Of a stretch of DNA of 64,000 bases, positions 43,364-51,365 are shown piece by piece; position 1 is the stretch's first letter, and each line of letters begins with the position of its first letter. The notes below the pieces were generated by a model. That model did no database searches. It saw only the letters and a list, made by a program, of their open reading frames with translations, and had not been told where the DNA came from. Source of the DNA: Parafrankia irregularis (GTDB taxonomy: Bacteria > Actinomycetota > Actinomycetes > Frankiales > Frankiaceae); NCBI RefSeq assembly GCF_001536285.1, contig NZ_FAOZ01000042.1, positions 1-64,000 on the forward strand, written 5' to 3'. The position numbers and the translations under genes are program-made.

Positions 43364-44404
43364 ATGATCGAGGCGCGTGGGCTCACCAAACGCTACGGGG
43401 AGAAGGTCGCGGTCGAGGATCTCTCCTTCACCGTCAGGCCAGGGGTTGTCACCGGCTTCCTCGGGCCGAACGGTGCCGGCAAGTCAACCACCATGCGGAT
43501 GATCCTGGGCCTGGACCAGCCGACCGGCGGCACCGCGCTCATCGACGGCCGGCCCTACCGGGAGCTGGCCGCACCGATGCGCCACGTCGGGGCCCTGCTG
43601 GAGGCGCGGGCGATCCACACCGGGCGCAGCGCCGCCAACCACCTGCTCGCGCTCGCCCAGACGCACGGCGTCGGCCGGCGGCGGATCGACGAGGTAATCG
43701 AGCTGGTGGGCCTGCGCGACGTCGCCCACAAACGGGCCGGCGGCTTCTCCCTGGGGATGGGCCAGCGGCTCGGCATCGCCTCCGCCCTGCTCGGCGACCC
43801 GTCGACGCTGATCCTCGACGAGCCGGTGAACGGGCTGGACCCGGAGGGCATCCGCTGGATCCGCGACCTGCTGCGCGGGTTCGCCGCGCAGGGCCGCGCC
43901 GTGCTCGTCTCGTCGCATCTGATGAGCGAGATGGCGCTGACCGCCACCGAGCTGATCGTGATCGGGCGGGGCCGGCTGATCCAGGAGACGTCGGTCGCCG
44001 ACTTCGTCCGCGCCGCCTCCGGGAACCGGGTGTTCGTCCGTTCGCCACATGCCGCGGCACTCGCCGAAATGCTGGTCCGGGAGGGCGCGACGGTCACCGC
44101 GGCGCCCGACCCGGCGGCGTCCCTGCCGCCCGCCGGTGCCCCGGGCCGCCAACCCGCCGCCCCACTCGGCCACAGGCCCGACCCGACGCTCGATCAGGCG
44201 TCCGCGGCGATCGGGACCGCCGAGACGATCGAGGTCGTGGGCCTGGCCAGCGCGCGGATCGGCGAGCTGGCCCGCGCCGGCGGGATCGCCCTGCACGAGC
44301 TCACCCCCCGCCTGGTCTCCCTCGAGGACGCGTTCATGAACATCACCCGCGACGCCGTCGAGTTCACGAACGCGGCACCGGCCGGTATCGGAGCGAACCG
44401 ATGA
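43364..44404 (+). CDS. ABC exporter ATP-binding protein (BcrA-like)
   Basis: A 346-residue ATPase: Walker [10 protein letters not shown], signature SLGMGQRLGIASAL, Walker B LILDEPVNGLDPEG, H-loop LVSSHLMSEM. It resembles the BcrA/lantibiotic-immunity exporter group. A stretch with AAPDPAASLPPAGAPGRQ after the core is a Pro/Ala-rich linker inside the C-terminal accessory domain. The ATG follows GGGG; the permease starts inside its stop codon. It is followed by a sensor kinase and a response regulator, a layout often used for peptide-antibiotic sensing and detoxification. Confidence 0.92.
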   Translation: MIEARGLTKRYGEKVAVEDLSFTVRPGVVTGFLGPNGAGKSTTMRMILGLDQPTGGTALIDGRPYRELAAPMRHVGALLEARAIHTGRSAANHLLALAQTHGVGRRRIDEVIELVGLRDVAHKRAGGFSLGMGQRLGIASALLGDPSTLILDEPVNGLDPEGIRWIRDLLRGFAAQGRAVLVSSHLMSEMALTATELIVIGRGRLIQETSVADFVRAASGNRVFVRSPHAAALAEMLVREGATVTAAPDPAASLPPAGAPGRQPAAPLGHRPDPTLDQASAAIGTAETIEVVGLASARIGELARAGGIALHELTPRLVSLEDAFMNITRDAVEFTNAAPAGIGANR

Positions 44405-45342
44405 ACACCCAGTTCTCAGATCCACGGGACGGTCGGACGATCACAGCCCCCGCCGGCGGCAGGGACGTCGCGGACCCGGCGAACGCGACCCGTTCAGCGA
44501 ACGGGACCCGTTCACCGAACGAGACCGGCACCGTCGGCGCGCGCCGAGCGGTGAACGCCGCGGGCCCCGCGGGTGACGTCGTCTTTCTCGGCCTGGTCCG
44601 ATCCGAGTGGACGAAGTTCCGGTCGTTGCGGTCCACCTGGTGGACCCTGGCCCTCACCGTTGTCGCGATGATCGGCCTCGCGGTCCTGCTCTGCGCGATG
44701 GCCACCGACGGGACCACCCTCGACCCGGAGAACGCCGACTTCGACGCGACCGCCCCCAGCCTCGGCGGCGCGCTGCTGGCCCAGATCACCATCGGCGTCC
44801 TCGGTGTGCTGATGATCACGGGCGAGTACACCACCGGGATGATCCGCGCGACGCTGACCCTGGTTCCCCGGCGGCTACCGGTGCTCTGGGCCAAGGCCGT
44901 CGTGTTCGCCGGTGTCGCGTTCGCCCTCACGCTGGTCACGGGTCTGCTCTCGTTCACCGTCGGCCAGGCGATCCTCGCCGGCGATGATCTCAGCGTCTCG
45001 ATCGGCTCGCCGGGTGCGGCGCGGGCGATCGTCGGCTGCGCGTTCTTCCTGACCGCGGTGGGGCTGCTCGGCCTCGCCATCGGCGCACTGCTGCGCAGCA
45101 CCGCCGGTGCCGTGTCGGCGCTGCTCGCCGTCCTGCTCGGGCTACCGATGGTGGTGGGCCTGCTGCCTGCGAGCATGCAGTCGATCAACCGGTATCTGCC
45201 TGCCTCGATCGGCGAGGTCCTCATCTCCACCCAGGGCTCCGGCGACTCGTTCTCCCCCGGCACCGCCGTGGTGATGATGACCGTCTACCTGGTGGTGACG
45301 CTGGTCGCCGCCGCCATCGTCCTGGCCCGCCGGGACGTCTGA
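44401..45342 (+). CDS. ABC exporter permease
   Basis: A 313-residue membrane protein with six predicted helices (for example WWTLALTVVAMIGLAVLL, LLAQITIGVLGVLMITGEYT, VVFAGVAFALTLVTGLLSF). The ITGEYTTGMIRATLTLVPRR block is characteristic of ABC-2 permeases in this group. It begins with ATGA overlapping the ATPase stop. The first 60 residues are a cytoplasmic Asn/Arg/Thr-rich extension with a short repeat (NATRSANGTRSPNETG), not typical of the family. Confidence 0.9.
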   Translation: MNTQFSDPRDGRTITAPAGGRDVADPANATRSANGTRSPNETGTVGARRAVNAAGPAGDVVFLGLVRSEWTKFRSLRSTWWTLALTVVAMIGLAVLLCAMATDGTTLDPENADFDATAPSLGGALLAQITIGVLGVLMITGEYTTGMIRATLTLVPRRLPVLWAKAVVFAGVAFALTLVTGLLSFTVGQAILAGDDLSVSIGSPGAARAIVGCAFFLTAVGLLGLAIGALLRSTAGAVSALLAVLLGLPMVVGLLPASMQSINRYLPASIGEVLISTQGSGDSFSPGTAVVMMTVYLVVTLVAAAIVLARRDV

Positions 45343-45405
45343 CCACGGCCACCTCCGAGCGCGCCCGCGGGACGGCGACACCGATCGGGCCCCGCCAGCG
45401 GGTGG

Positions 45406-45465
45406 CGGGTCACGGGCCAGCGGGTCACGGGCCAGCGTGTGACGGGCCAGCGGGTGACGGGCCAG
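45406..45465. repeat. 15-bp tandem repeat before the sensor kinase
   Basis: Four units of CGGGTCACGGGCCAG with a few substitutions, in the gap between the permease and kinase genes. Confidence 0.75.
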
Positions 45466-45506
45466 CGGTGGACGGCGAGGGTGTGGGCGAGAGGAGGATG
45501 AGCGGC

Positions 45507-47033
45507 ATGAGCACGGCGGAGCCGCCGGATGTCCCCGGTGTGGTCTTCGGACGGATGCGGCACGGGCGGGTAGGCCGGGCCCTGCGGGCCCATCCGGTAT
45601 TCGTCGACTCCGCCCTGGCCTCGATGCTGGGTCTCGTCGCGCTGCCGCCCACTGTCGATCTGGCGGGTCCGTCTGTCGGGGCGCTGCTGCTCATCGTCGC
45701 GTCGGTCGCGCCGCTGTGCGTCCGGCGGCGCCACCCGATCGGAGTCTTCGCAGCCTGTTCAGCAGCCGCAGTCCTCCAGCTTCTTCTGTGGGTTCAGAAC
45801 TTCGGCACCTTGTCGCTGCTGATCGCGTTCTACACGGTCGCCGCACGGCGGCCTCGGCGGCTGGCGGCAGCTGCGGCCATGGCCCTCACCGCGCTGGTCG
45901 CCTGGTTCTGCGTCGGCCTGCCCGACGCCCGCTTCTACGACCGGATCGCTGTCGCGGTCTTCCTCGGCGCGCTCGGGATCACCGCCGGTGTGCTCGGCGT
46001 CAACATGAACACCCGGCGGGCCTACCTCACCGCCCTGGCCGACCGCGCGGCCAGGCTGGAACGGGAGCGGGACCAGCAGGCCAGACTCGCCGCGGCCCGG
46101 GAACGGGCCAGGATCGCCCGCGAGATGCACGACATCGTGGCGCACAACCTCTCCGTCATGATCGCGCTGGCGGACGGGGCCACCTTCGCCCTGCGCGGCC
46201 CGGCAGCGCCTCCTCCTGCCGCGCTCTCCGATCCGTCCCGTGCGTCCAGCCCGGCCACAGCCGCAGTCCCAGCCACGAACGTGGACGAGGGGATGGCGCG
46301 GGCGACGCGGGCGGTCGAGCAGGTCTCGGCCACCGGCCGTGAGGCGCTCGCGCAGATGCGCGGACTGCTCGGCGTCCTGCGCGACGAGCGGACCGAGATC
46401 GAACCGCCGCCCACCGTGGCGTCCGCGGCCTCCGTGGTCGGGGTGAGAGCAGGAGCCGGGGTACGAGCGGGAGCTGGGCACACGGCCGGCATCGCAGACC
46501 TGACCGCGGCCGCGCTCGCGACCGCGTCCGCCATCACCGATCCGACCGGCCCCGCCGAGACCGCGCCACAACCGGGAATCGGCGACCTCGACGACCTGAT
46601 CGACCAGATCCGGCAGGCTGGACTGACCGTGCGACTCACCAGTGCGGGAAGGCGCCGAACACTCACCGCCGACGCGGAGCTCACCGTGTTCCGCATAGTC
46701 CAGGAGTCGCTCACCAATGTTCTCAAGCACAGCGGGCCCGGCACGCGGGCACGGATTCTGCTGCGTTACGACGCCGTCGGTGTGGAGGTCGAGATCGTGG
46801 ACGACGGCCGCGGCGTGCCGGCCACCGGTCCGGCGCCGACCGGCGGACGCGGAGTTCAGGGCATGCGGGAACGCGCCGCTCTGCATGGCGGGACACTGAC
46901 CGCGGGGCCGGTCACCGGGCGGCACGACGGATGGCGGGTCACCGCTCGGATCAGGGCCGCGGACAGTTCCAACCCGACCGGCCCGCACCATCCGGACACG
47001 GCGCAGGAAACGCTGGAGGCGGGGAAATCTTGA
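45507..47033 (+). CDS. NarL-type sensor histidine kinase
   Basis: A 508-residue kinase with an N-terminal region of five or six transmembrane helices (LASMLGLVALPPTVDL, VGALLLIVASVAPL, FGTLSLLIAFYTVAAR, MALTALVAWFCVGL, VAVFLGALGITAGVLGVNM). A HisKA_3 domain with REMHDIVAHNLSVMI (phospho-His) and a split HATPase domain (ESLTNVLKHSG, IVDDGRGVP, GGRGVQGMRERAALHGG) follow. Long Ala/Pro-rich insertions lie between the H-box and the ATPase. The ATG at 45507 is 9 nt after GAGGAGG. It follows the ABC exporter genes and overlaps the response regulator. Confidence 0.9.
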   Translation: MSTAEPPDVPGVVFGRMRHGRVGRALRAHPVFVDSALASMLGLVALPPTVDLAGPSVGALLLIVASVAPLCVRRRHPIGVFAACSAAAVLQLLLWVQNFGTLSLLIAFYTVAARRPRRLAAAAAMALTALVAWFCVGLPDARFYDRIAVAVFLGALGITAGVLGVNMNTRRAYLTALADRAARLERERDQQARLAAARERARIAREMHDIVAHNLSVMIALADGATFALRGPAAPPPAALSDPSRASSPATAAVPATNVDEGMARATRAVEQVSATGREALAQMRGLLGVLRDERTEIEPPPTVASAASVVGVRAGAGVRAGAGHTAGIADLTAAALATASAITDPTGPAETAPQPGIGDLDDLIDQIRQAGLTVRLTSAGRRRTLTADAELTVFRIVQESLTNVLKHSGPGTRARILLRYDAVGVEVEIVDDGRGVPATGPAPTGGRGVQGMRERAALHGGTLTAGPVTGRHDGWRVTARIRAADSSNPTGPHHPDTAQETLEAGKS

Positions 47034-47761
47034 CGACGACCGTGCTCCTGGTCGACGACCAGCCACTGCTGCGGATGGGCTTCCGCATGGTGCTCGACTC
47101 GCAGCCGGACCTCAGGGTGGTCGGCGAAGCCGGGGACGGTGCCACCGCCGTCCGGCTCACCGCCGAGCTGGCCCCGGACGTCGTCCTGATGGACGTGCGG
47201 ATGCCGGGTGTCGACGGCATCGAGGCGACCCGGCAGATCGTCGCCTCCGGCGGCGCTTCGAAGGTGCTCATCCTGACCACGTTCGACCTCGACCGATACG
47301 CCTTCGCCGGGTTGCGGGCCGGCGCCAGTGGATTCCTGCTCAAGGACGTCCCGCCGGACGACCTGCTCGCCGGCATCCGCACGGTCGCCGCCGGGGACGC
47401 CGTCGTCGCGCCGAGCACCACCCGGCGGCTGCTCGACGGTTTCGCGCACCGCCTGCCCGACCTGGACGACACCGGGTCGGGTCCCGGTCACCGCCCGTTT
47501 GGGGCAGGACCCGGCCGGGACGGAGCGGACAGGCTCGCTCGGCTCACCGACCGCGAGCGCGACGTCCTCGGGGAGGTCGCGGCCGGCCTGTCGAACGCGG
47601 AGATCGCCAGCCGGCTCGTCCTCGCCGAAGGCACCGTGAAAACCCACGTCGGCCGCATCCTCGGCAAACTCGAGCTTCGCGACCGGGTACAGGCCGTCGT
47701 CTTCGCCTACGAGATCGGCCTCGTCCGGCCCTCGGCCAACCCACCCCGCCACCCGGACTGA
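47030..47761 (+). CDS. NarL/FixJ-family response regulator
   Basis: A 243-residue regulator: receiver domain (VLLVDDQPLLRMGFRMVLDS, VVLMDVRMPG with D55, RAGASGFLLKDVPPDDLLAG) and a C-terminal LuxR HTH (LTDRERDVLGEVAAGLSNAE, LVLAEGTVKTHVGRILGKL). The start is a TTG whose last two bases overlap the kinase stop; GGAGG lies 10 nt upstream. It probably controls the upstream ABC exporter genes in response to the sensor kinase; the inverted repeat at 43210-43248 is a candidate site. Confidence 0.9.
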   Translation: MTTTVLLVDDQPLLRMGFRMVLDSQPDLRVVGEAGDGATAVRLTAELAPDVVLMDVRMPGVDGIEATRQIVASGGASKVLILTTFDLDRYAFAGLRAGASGFLLKDVPPDDLLAGIRTVAAGDAVVAPSTTRRLLDGFAHRLPDLDDTGSGPGHRPFGAGPGRDGADRLARLTDRERDVLGEVAAGLSNAEIASRLVLAEGTVKTHVGRILGKLELRDRVQAVVFAYEIGLVRPSANPPRHPD

Positions 47762-47814
47762 CCGCCCGCCCTGCTTCCATGGTGGAAAGGTGCTGATGAG
47801 GAGGCCGGGGCGCG

Positions 47815-48606
47815 GTGCTCAGAGTGGCGACGGTCAATGTGAACGGCATCCGCGCGGCCAGGCGGCGGGGAATGGGCACGTGGCTGGAGGACCGGCGCCC
47901 GGACATCCTGTGCGTGCAGGAGGTGCGCGCCGACGACGCGATCCTGGCGGACGCGGTCGGGCCGGGCTGGCACATCATCCATGAGGCGTCGACGGCGAAG
48001 GGCCGGGCCGGGGTCGCGATCCTCGCCCGGATGGTGCCGGCGGACGTCCGCCTGGGGCTCGGTGACTTCACCGGCACCGGTCGATGGGTGGAGGCGGATT
48101 TCTCGCTCGATGGCGATCTCGGGTTGCTGACGGTGGTGTCCGTCTACGTACACACCGGCGAGGCGGACACACCCCTGCAGGATGAGAAGTACCGTTTCCT
48201 CGCCGCGATCCGGGAACGCATGGCGAAGCTGGCCGCGGACGGTCGGCACGTGCTGGTCTGCGGTGACCTCAACATATGCCACCGCGAGATCGACCTGAAG
48301 AACTGGAAGGGCAATCTCAGGAAGGCCGGATTCCTGCCCCAGGAACGAGCCTGGCTCGACCAGTTGTTCACCGATGACGGCTTCGTGGACGTCGTGCGGA
48401 ATTTCGCGGGAGAGCAGCCGGGCCCATACACGTGGTGGTCATGGCGAGGCCGTGCCTACGACACCGACGCCGGCTGGCGCATCGACTATCTGATCTCCAC
48501 CGGCCAACTCGCCGAACGGGTCCAGGCCGCCGCCGTGGACCGGGCACCGACATACGCCCAACGCTGGAGTGATCACGCGCCGGTATACGTCGATTTCGGC
48601 GTATAG
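47815..48606 (+). CDS. xth: Exodeoxyribonuclease III
   Basis: A 263-residue exonuclease III/AP-endonuclease. Metal- and substrate-binding motifs are VNVNGIRAA, LCVQEVRADD (catalytic Glu), VYVHTG, VLVCGDLNICHREIDLKNWK (Asp/Asn), WWSWRGRAYDTDAGWRIDY and RWSDHAPVYVDF (terminal Asp-His). It removes 3' blocking groups and incises at abasic sites in base-excision repair. The GTG start is followed by the conserved LRVATVNVNG. It stands alone downstream of the response regulator, 53 bp away. Confidence 0.95.
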   Translation: MLRVATVNVNGIRAARRRGMGTWLEDRRPDILCVQEVRADDAILADAVGPGWHIIHEASTAKGRAGVAILARMVPADVRLGLGDFTGTGRWVEADFSLDGDLGLLTVVSVYVHTGEADTPLQDEKYRFLAAIRERMAKLAADGRHVLVCGDLNICHREIDLKNWKGNLRKAGFLPQERAWLDQLFTDDGFVDVVRNFAGEQPGPYTWWSWRGRAYDTDAGWRIDYLISTGQLAERVQAAAVDRAPTYAQRWSDHAPVYVDFGV

Positions 48607-48635
48607 GAGTTTCGACGGGTAGGAGTTTGGCCGTG

Positions 48636-48838
48636 CTTCGGCACCGTGCCACGACTCGAAGAGTCGAGGATTTTCGTCACCCCAGAGCATGCAGCAAAAT
48701 CCCGAGCTTCGAATTTTTGGCTGCTACCGAGCAAGAGTTGAGGATTTTGGTCGTTCCGACAGCCAAAATCCTCACTTCTTTCTAATTGCCAAACGACCCT
48801 GCGCCCCTTTCGTCTCCTGTGCGGTGAACTGTCGATGC
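48636..48838 (+). repeat. Dispersed palindromic repeat, copy D (full form)
   Basis: The left module (CGTGCCACGACTCGAAGAGT to CCCGAGCTTCG, 48646-48705) matches copy A. The palindromic core has arms TGAGGATTTTGG (48739-48750) and CCAAAATCCTCA (48763-48774). The tail is TTGCCAAACGACCCTGCG, then TTTCGTCTCCTG and GTGAACTG. This is the clearest complete example of the element. The remainder of the 48607-49078 gap contains a 20-bp direct repeat (CGGACTGTCTGCGCTCCACA, at about 48866 and 48886) and the RHH operator. Confidence 0.75.
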
Positions 48839-49056
48839 GGCGCACCGCCACCTTCCACCCGCCTGCGGACTGTCTGCGCTCCACACGGACTGTCTGCGCT
48901 CCACAGGCCGGCTGGCGGGCCCGCGATCCGCCGGCACGGGATGGCGGAGCGTGACCGCAGCTCGGATCAGCCGGCGCCCCGCCACGACACCGACGGCTCG
49001 GCGGCACCGAGTCGTCGGCCGGGGACCCTGGGACCATCGGACTCGCCTCTAGATTG

Positions 49057-49068
49057 CTAGCATGCTAG
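49057..49068 (+). promoter_or_regulatory. Palindromic operator of the RHH gene
   Basis: CTAGCATGCTAG is a perfect 12-bp palindrome, with flanking CTAGATTG and GGGTAG half-sites, ending 10 bp before the GTG of the ribbon-helix-helix gene. Repeated short half-sites suit RHH repressors. Confidence 0.6.
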
Positions 49069-49078
49069 GGTAGCGACC

Positions 49079-49240
49079 GTGGGCGACGAGGACGTCAAGC
49101 AGTTCAACGTGTACCTGCCGATCGGGCTGATCAAACAGGTCAAACACCATGCCGTCGAGTCGGGGCTGTCCCTCTCGGCGCTCGTCGCCGAGGCCTTGCG
49201 CGCCTACCTCGACGACGCCCGCGGGCAGCGACCGCAGTGA
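49079..49240 (+). CDS. Ribbon-helix-helix (CopG-like) protein
   Basis: A 53-residue protein ([46 protein letters not shown]). The strand KQFNVYLP and helices [13 protein letters not shown] and [14 protein letters not shown] are the ribbon-helix-helix fold of CopG/Arc-type DNA-binding proteins, including many antitoxins. No toxin follows; instead a VOC protein and a methyltransferase do. It probably represses this small operon through the palindrome at 49057-49068. The stop codon abuts the 64-bp repeat. Confidence 0.8.
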   Translation: MGDEDVKQFNVYLPIGLIKQVKHHAVESGLSLSALVAEALRAYLDDARGQRPQ

Positions 49241-49304
49241 GCCTTTTCCGTCCCATGATCCACGGTCACCGGATGCACAGGTCCGGATCGACGACGGAAA
49301 AGGC
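49241..49304. repeat. 64-bp element with 12-bp inverted ends, copy 2
   Basis: GCCTTTTCCGTC (49241-49252) and GACGGAAAAGGC (49293-49304) are perfect inverted repeats. The element starts immediately after the RHH stop codon. Same length and related sequence to 9385-9448. Confidence 0.72.
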
Positions 49305-49330
49305 CCAGTCATCTGGATCGGAGACCTGAC

Positions 49331-49699
49331 ATGACGACCGAAGGAATCGAAGCCGTCTTCCTGGAGACCCACAACTGGGGCAGGGCGGCAGGATTCTTCC
49401 AGGCACTGGGTTTCAGGCTGGAGTTCGACACCGGCCACAACTCCGGCCAGCTTCGCAACGGCGACGGCCCCTACGTCTTCATCGCGGAGATTCCCGAAGC
49501 CCGGGAGCTCCAGGCGCCGCGCATCGTGCTGAAGGTGCCTGACGCGGACGCATTCCAGCCCGACCCCGCCGTCGAGGTCGTCACCCCGTTCGAGGACACC
49601 CACTGGGGCACCAGGGAGATGACCGTCCGTGACCCCGACGGGCGCCTCTGGAGTCTCCAGGCCCCCGGCGGAGCTGACCTGGGAGACGCGAACGCATGA
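49331..49699 (+). CDS. VOC family (glyoxalase-fold) protein
   Basis: A 122-residue vicinal-oxygen-chelate protein: EAVFLETHNWGRAAGFFQAL, GFRLEFDTGHNSGQLRNG, RIVLKVPDAD, EVVTPFEDTHWGTREMTVRD, PDGRLWSLQAP. The C-terminal PDG-W motif is typical of glyoxalase/bleomycin-resistance folds; a His and a late Glu-type metal site are plausible. It overlaps the methyltransferase start by 4 nt. Together with the RHH protein it forms a three-gene operon. Ligand unknown. Confidence 0.88.
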   Translation: MTTEGIEAVFLETHNWGRAAGFFQALGFRLEFDTGHNSGQLRNGDGPYVFIAEIPEARELQAPRIVLKVPDADAFQPDPAVEVVTPFEDTHWGTREMTVRDPDGRLWSLQAPGGADLGDANA

Positions 49700-50637
49700 C
49701 AGGCGCAGGCCCGCGCAGCAGCGCACCGGATAGCACCGCGCCGGACAGCACCGCGCCGGACAGCGCCGCGCCGGACAGCGCCGCGCCGGACAGCGCCGCG
49801 CCGGACAGCACCGCCGTTCGCGTCGCCCTCTGGCGGGCGATGCACGTCCAGGTCGACTCGCCACCGCACGTCCTCGCCGACGAGATCGGCCTGAAGCTGG
49901 CCGCCCCCGACGGCGACTGGCGCGCCCGGCCGGACATGGACCCGCGGGCCACCAGCGGATTCCGGGCGTCGATCGTGGCCCGCGCGCGTCTCATCCAGGA
50001 CCTCGTCGCCGAGGAAGCAGCCCAGGGCGTCGACCAGTACGTCGTTCTCGGCGCCGGTCTGGACACGTTCGTCCAGCGCGAGCCGGAGATCGCCGCCCGC
50101 CTGACCGTGTACGAGGTCGACCAGCCCGGCCCCCAGGCGTGGAAGCGCCAGCGCCTGATCGACCTGGGCTACGGCATCCCGGACGGGCTGCGCCTGGTCC
50201 CCGTCGACCTTGAGACGGACGGGGACTGGCCCGCGCACCTGGCCGCCGCCGGTTTCGACGCCACGCGGCCAGCCGTCGTCGCCTCGACCGGCGTGACCAT
50301 GTATCTGTCCAAGGAGGCCACCGCCGCCACCCTGCGCCAGATCGCCGGACTCGCCCCCGGCTCGACGGTCGCGATGACGTTTCTGCTGCCGCCCGAGCTG
50401 CTCACCGATGACGCCGACCGTGCCGGGCTCGCCGCGTCCAGGAAAGGCGCGCAGGCCTCGAACACCCCGTTCATCAGCTTCTACACACCCGGCGAGATGC
50501 TCGCGATGGCCCGCAAGGCAGGTTTCCAGGACGTCAACCACATATCGGGCACGGTGCTCGCCGAGCGCTACTTCACCGGCCGTACCGACGGCCTGCGCCC
50601 ATCGAGCGGAGAGGACGTCCTGGTAGCCAGCACCTGA
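49696..50637 (+). CDS. Class I SAM-dependent methyltransferase (LCMT/TIGR00027-like)
   Basis: A 313-residue methyltransferase of the leucine-carboxyl-methyltransferase-like group common in actinomycetes: RASIVARARLIQDLVAEEA, QYVVLGAGLDTFVQRE (SAM loop), TVYEVDQPGPQAWKRQR, VASTGVTMYLSKEA, SFYTPGEMLAMARKAGF. It probably O-methylates a carboxylate or small molecule. It starts within the VOC stop codon (ATGA). The N-terminus carries a five-residue repeat (APDST/APDSA, seven times) encoded by a 15-bp tandem array, which likely varies in length between strains. Confidence 0.87.
   Translation: MTGAGPRSSAPDSTAPDSTAPDSAAPDSAAPDSAAPDSTAVRVALWRAMHVQVDSPPHVLADEIGLKLAAPDGDWRARPDMDPRATSGFRASIVARARLIQDLVAEEAAQGVDQYVVLGAGLDTFVQREPEIAARLTVYEVDQPGPQAWKRQRLIDLGYGIPDGLRLVPVDLETDGDWPAHLAAAGFDATRPAVVASTGVTMYLSKEATAATLRQIAGLAPGSTVAMTFLLPPELLTDDADRAGLAASRKGAQASNTPFISFYTPGEMLAMARKAGFQDVNHISGTVLAERYFTGRTDGLRPSSGEDVLVAST
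49727..49815. repeat. 15-bp tandem array inside the methyltransferase gene
   Basis: GCGCCGGACAGCACC-type units repeat about six to seven times, encoding an APDSx repeat in frame. Confidence 0.8.
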
Positions 50638-50706
50638 ACCCGCTTTCACCTCAGGCCCCGCGCGCCCTTGGCAGCGGCTTCATCCGCCTCCGCCCCTGCC
50701 CACGCT

Positions 50707-51291
50707 CTACGGAGCGCAGTCCGCCTCAGGGAGCAGGCGGTCGACGAGATCCCGCGCGACAGCGTCCGCGGCGGAATCGGGGTCGATCGAGACGGTGAGG
50801 CGGTCGAGCATCAGGCCGTCGATCGCGTAGTGGAACAGCGCGATGTCAGCGGCGTCGCCGGGCAGTCCGGCCGCGGTGTTGAAGGCGACGTCCGCGGCGA
50901 AGGCGTCCCGGAACCAGGGGGTGAGGCGCTGCGCGACCTCGGGGCGACGGGCTGCCTCCAATCGCAGCTCGAACAGGGCGATGGTCAGGTCGCGGTGGGT
51001 GTTCATCCGTCGGACGATGTCGCTGATGTAGTCGGCGAACAGCTCTCGCGAGGGCTCGCGCCTGCCCAGGCGTTCCAGGACCGCCGGCTCCGGCGCCAGC
51101 CGTTCACCGATCCGGCGGACGATCCCGTCGAACAGGTCGGCGCGCGAGCGGAAGTAGTTGGACGAGGTGCCGATCGGGACGCCGGCCTCGCGGTCAACCG
51201 CTCGATGGGTGAGACCTCGGGCGCCTTCCCGTGCCAGGACGGCGAGTCCGGCGTCAGCAAGTTCCGTGCGTCGTTCGTTGTTGCGGGCCAC
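50707..51291 (-). CDS. TetR-family transcriptional regulator
   Basis: A repressor of about 194 residues: ERRTELADAGLAVLAREGAR, HRAVDREAGVPIGTSSNYFR (HTH), then a helical ligand domain. A GTG at 51291 is preferred because the longer frame to 51336 would place the palindromic operator inside the gene. It is divergent from the DHFR-like gene and likely controls it. Confidence 0.88.
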   Translation of the reverse strand: MARNNERRTELADAGLAVLAREGARGLTHRAVDREAGVPIGTSSNYFRSRADLFDGIVRRIGERLAPEPAVLERLGRREPSRELFADYISDIVRRMNTHRDLTIALFELRLEAARRPEVAQRLTPWFRDAFAADVAFNTAAGLPGDAADIALFHYAIDGLMLDRLTVSIDPDSAADAVARDLVDRLLPEADCAP

Positions 51292-51313
51292 GACAAGGAG
51301 GGTAGCGCCAACC

Positions 51314-51350
51314 ACGACACCTGTCGTACAGTTCAACCACGACAGGTGCA
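51314..51350. promoter_or_regulatory. TetR operator between divergent genes
   Basis: ACGACA-CC-TGTCGT (51314-51327) is a perfect palindrome, followed by the related half-site CACGACAGGTG (51338-51348), between the TetR start and the DHFR-like start at 51366. Confidence 0.65.
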
Positions 51351-51365
51351 GTGGAAAGGGGATTC

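Noticed and set aside
45406-45465. CRISPR or origin iterons
   Set aside because: Only four 15-bp units without spacers, no cas or replication genes.
49079-49240. Antitoxin of a toxin-antitoxin pair
   Set aside because: No toxin gene follows; the next genes are a VOC protein and a methyltransferase.
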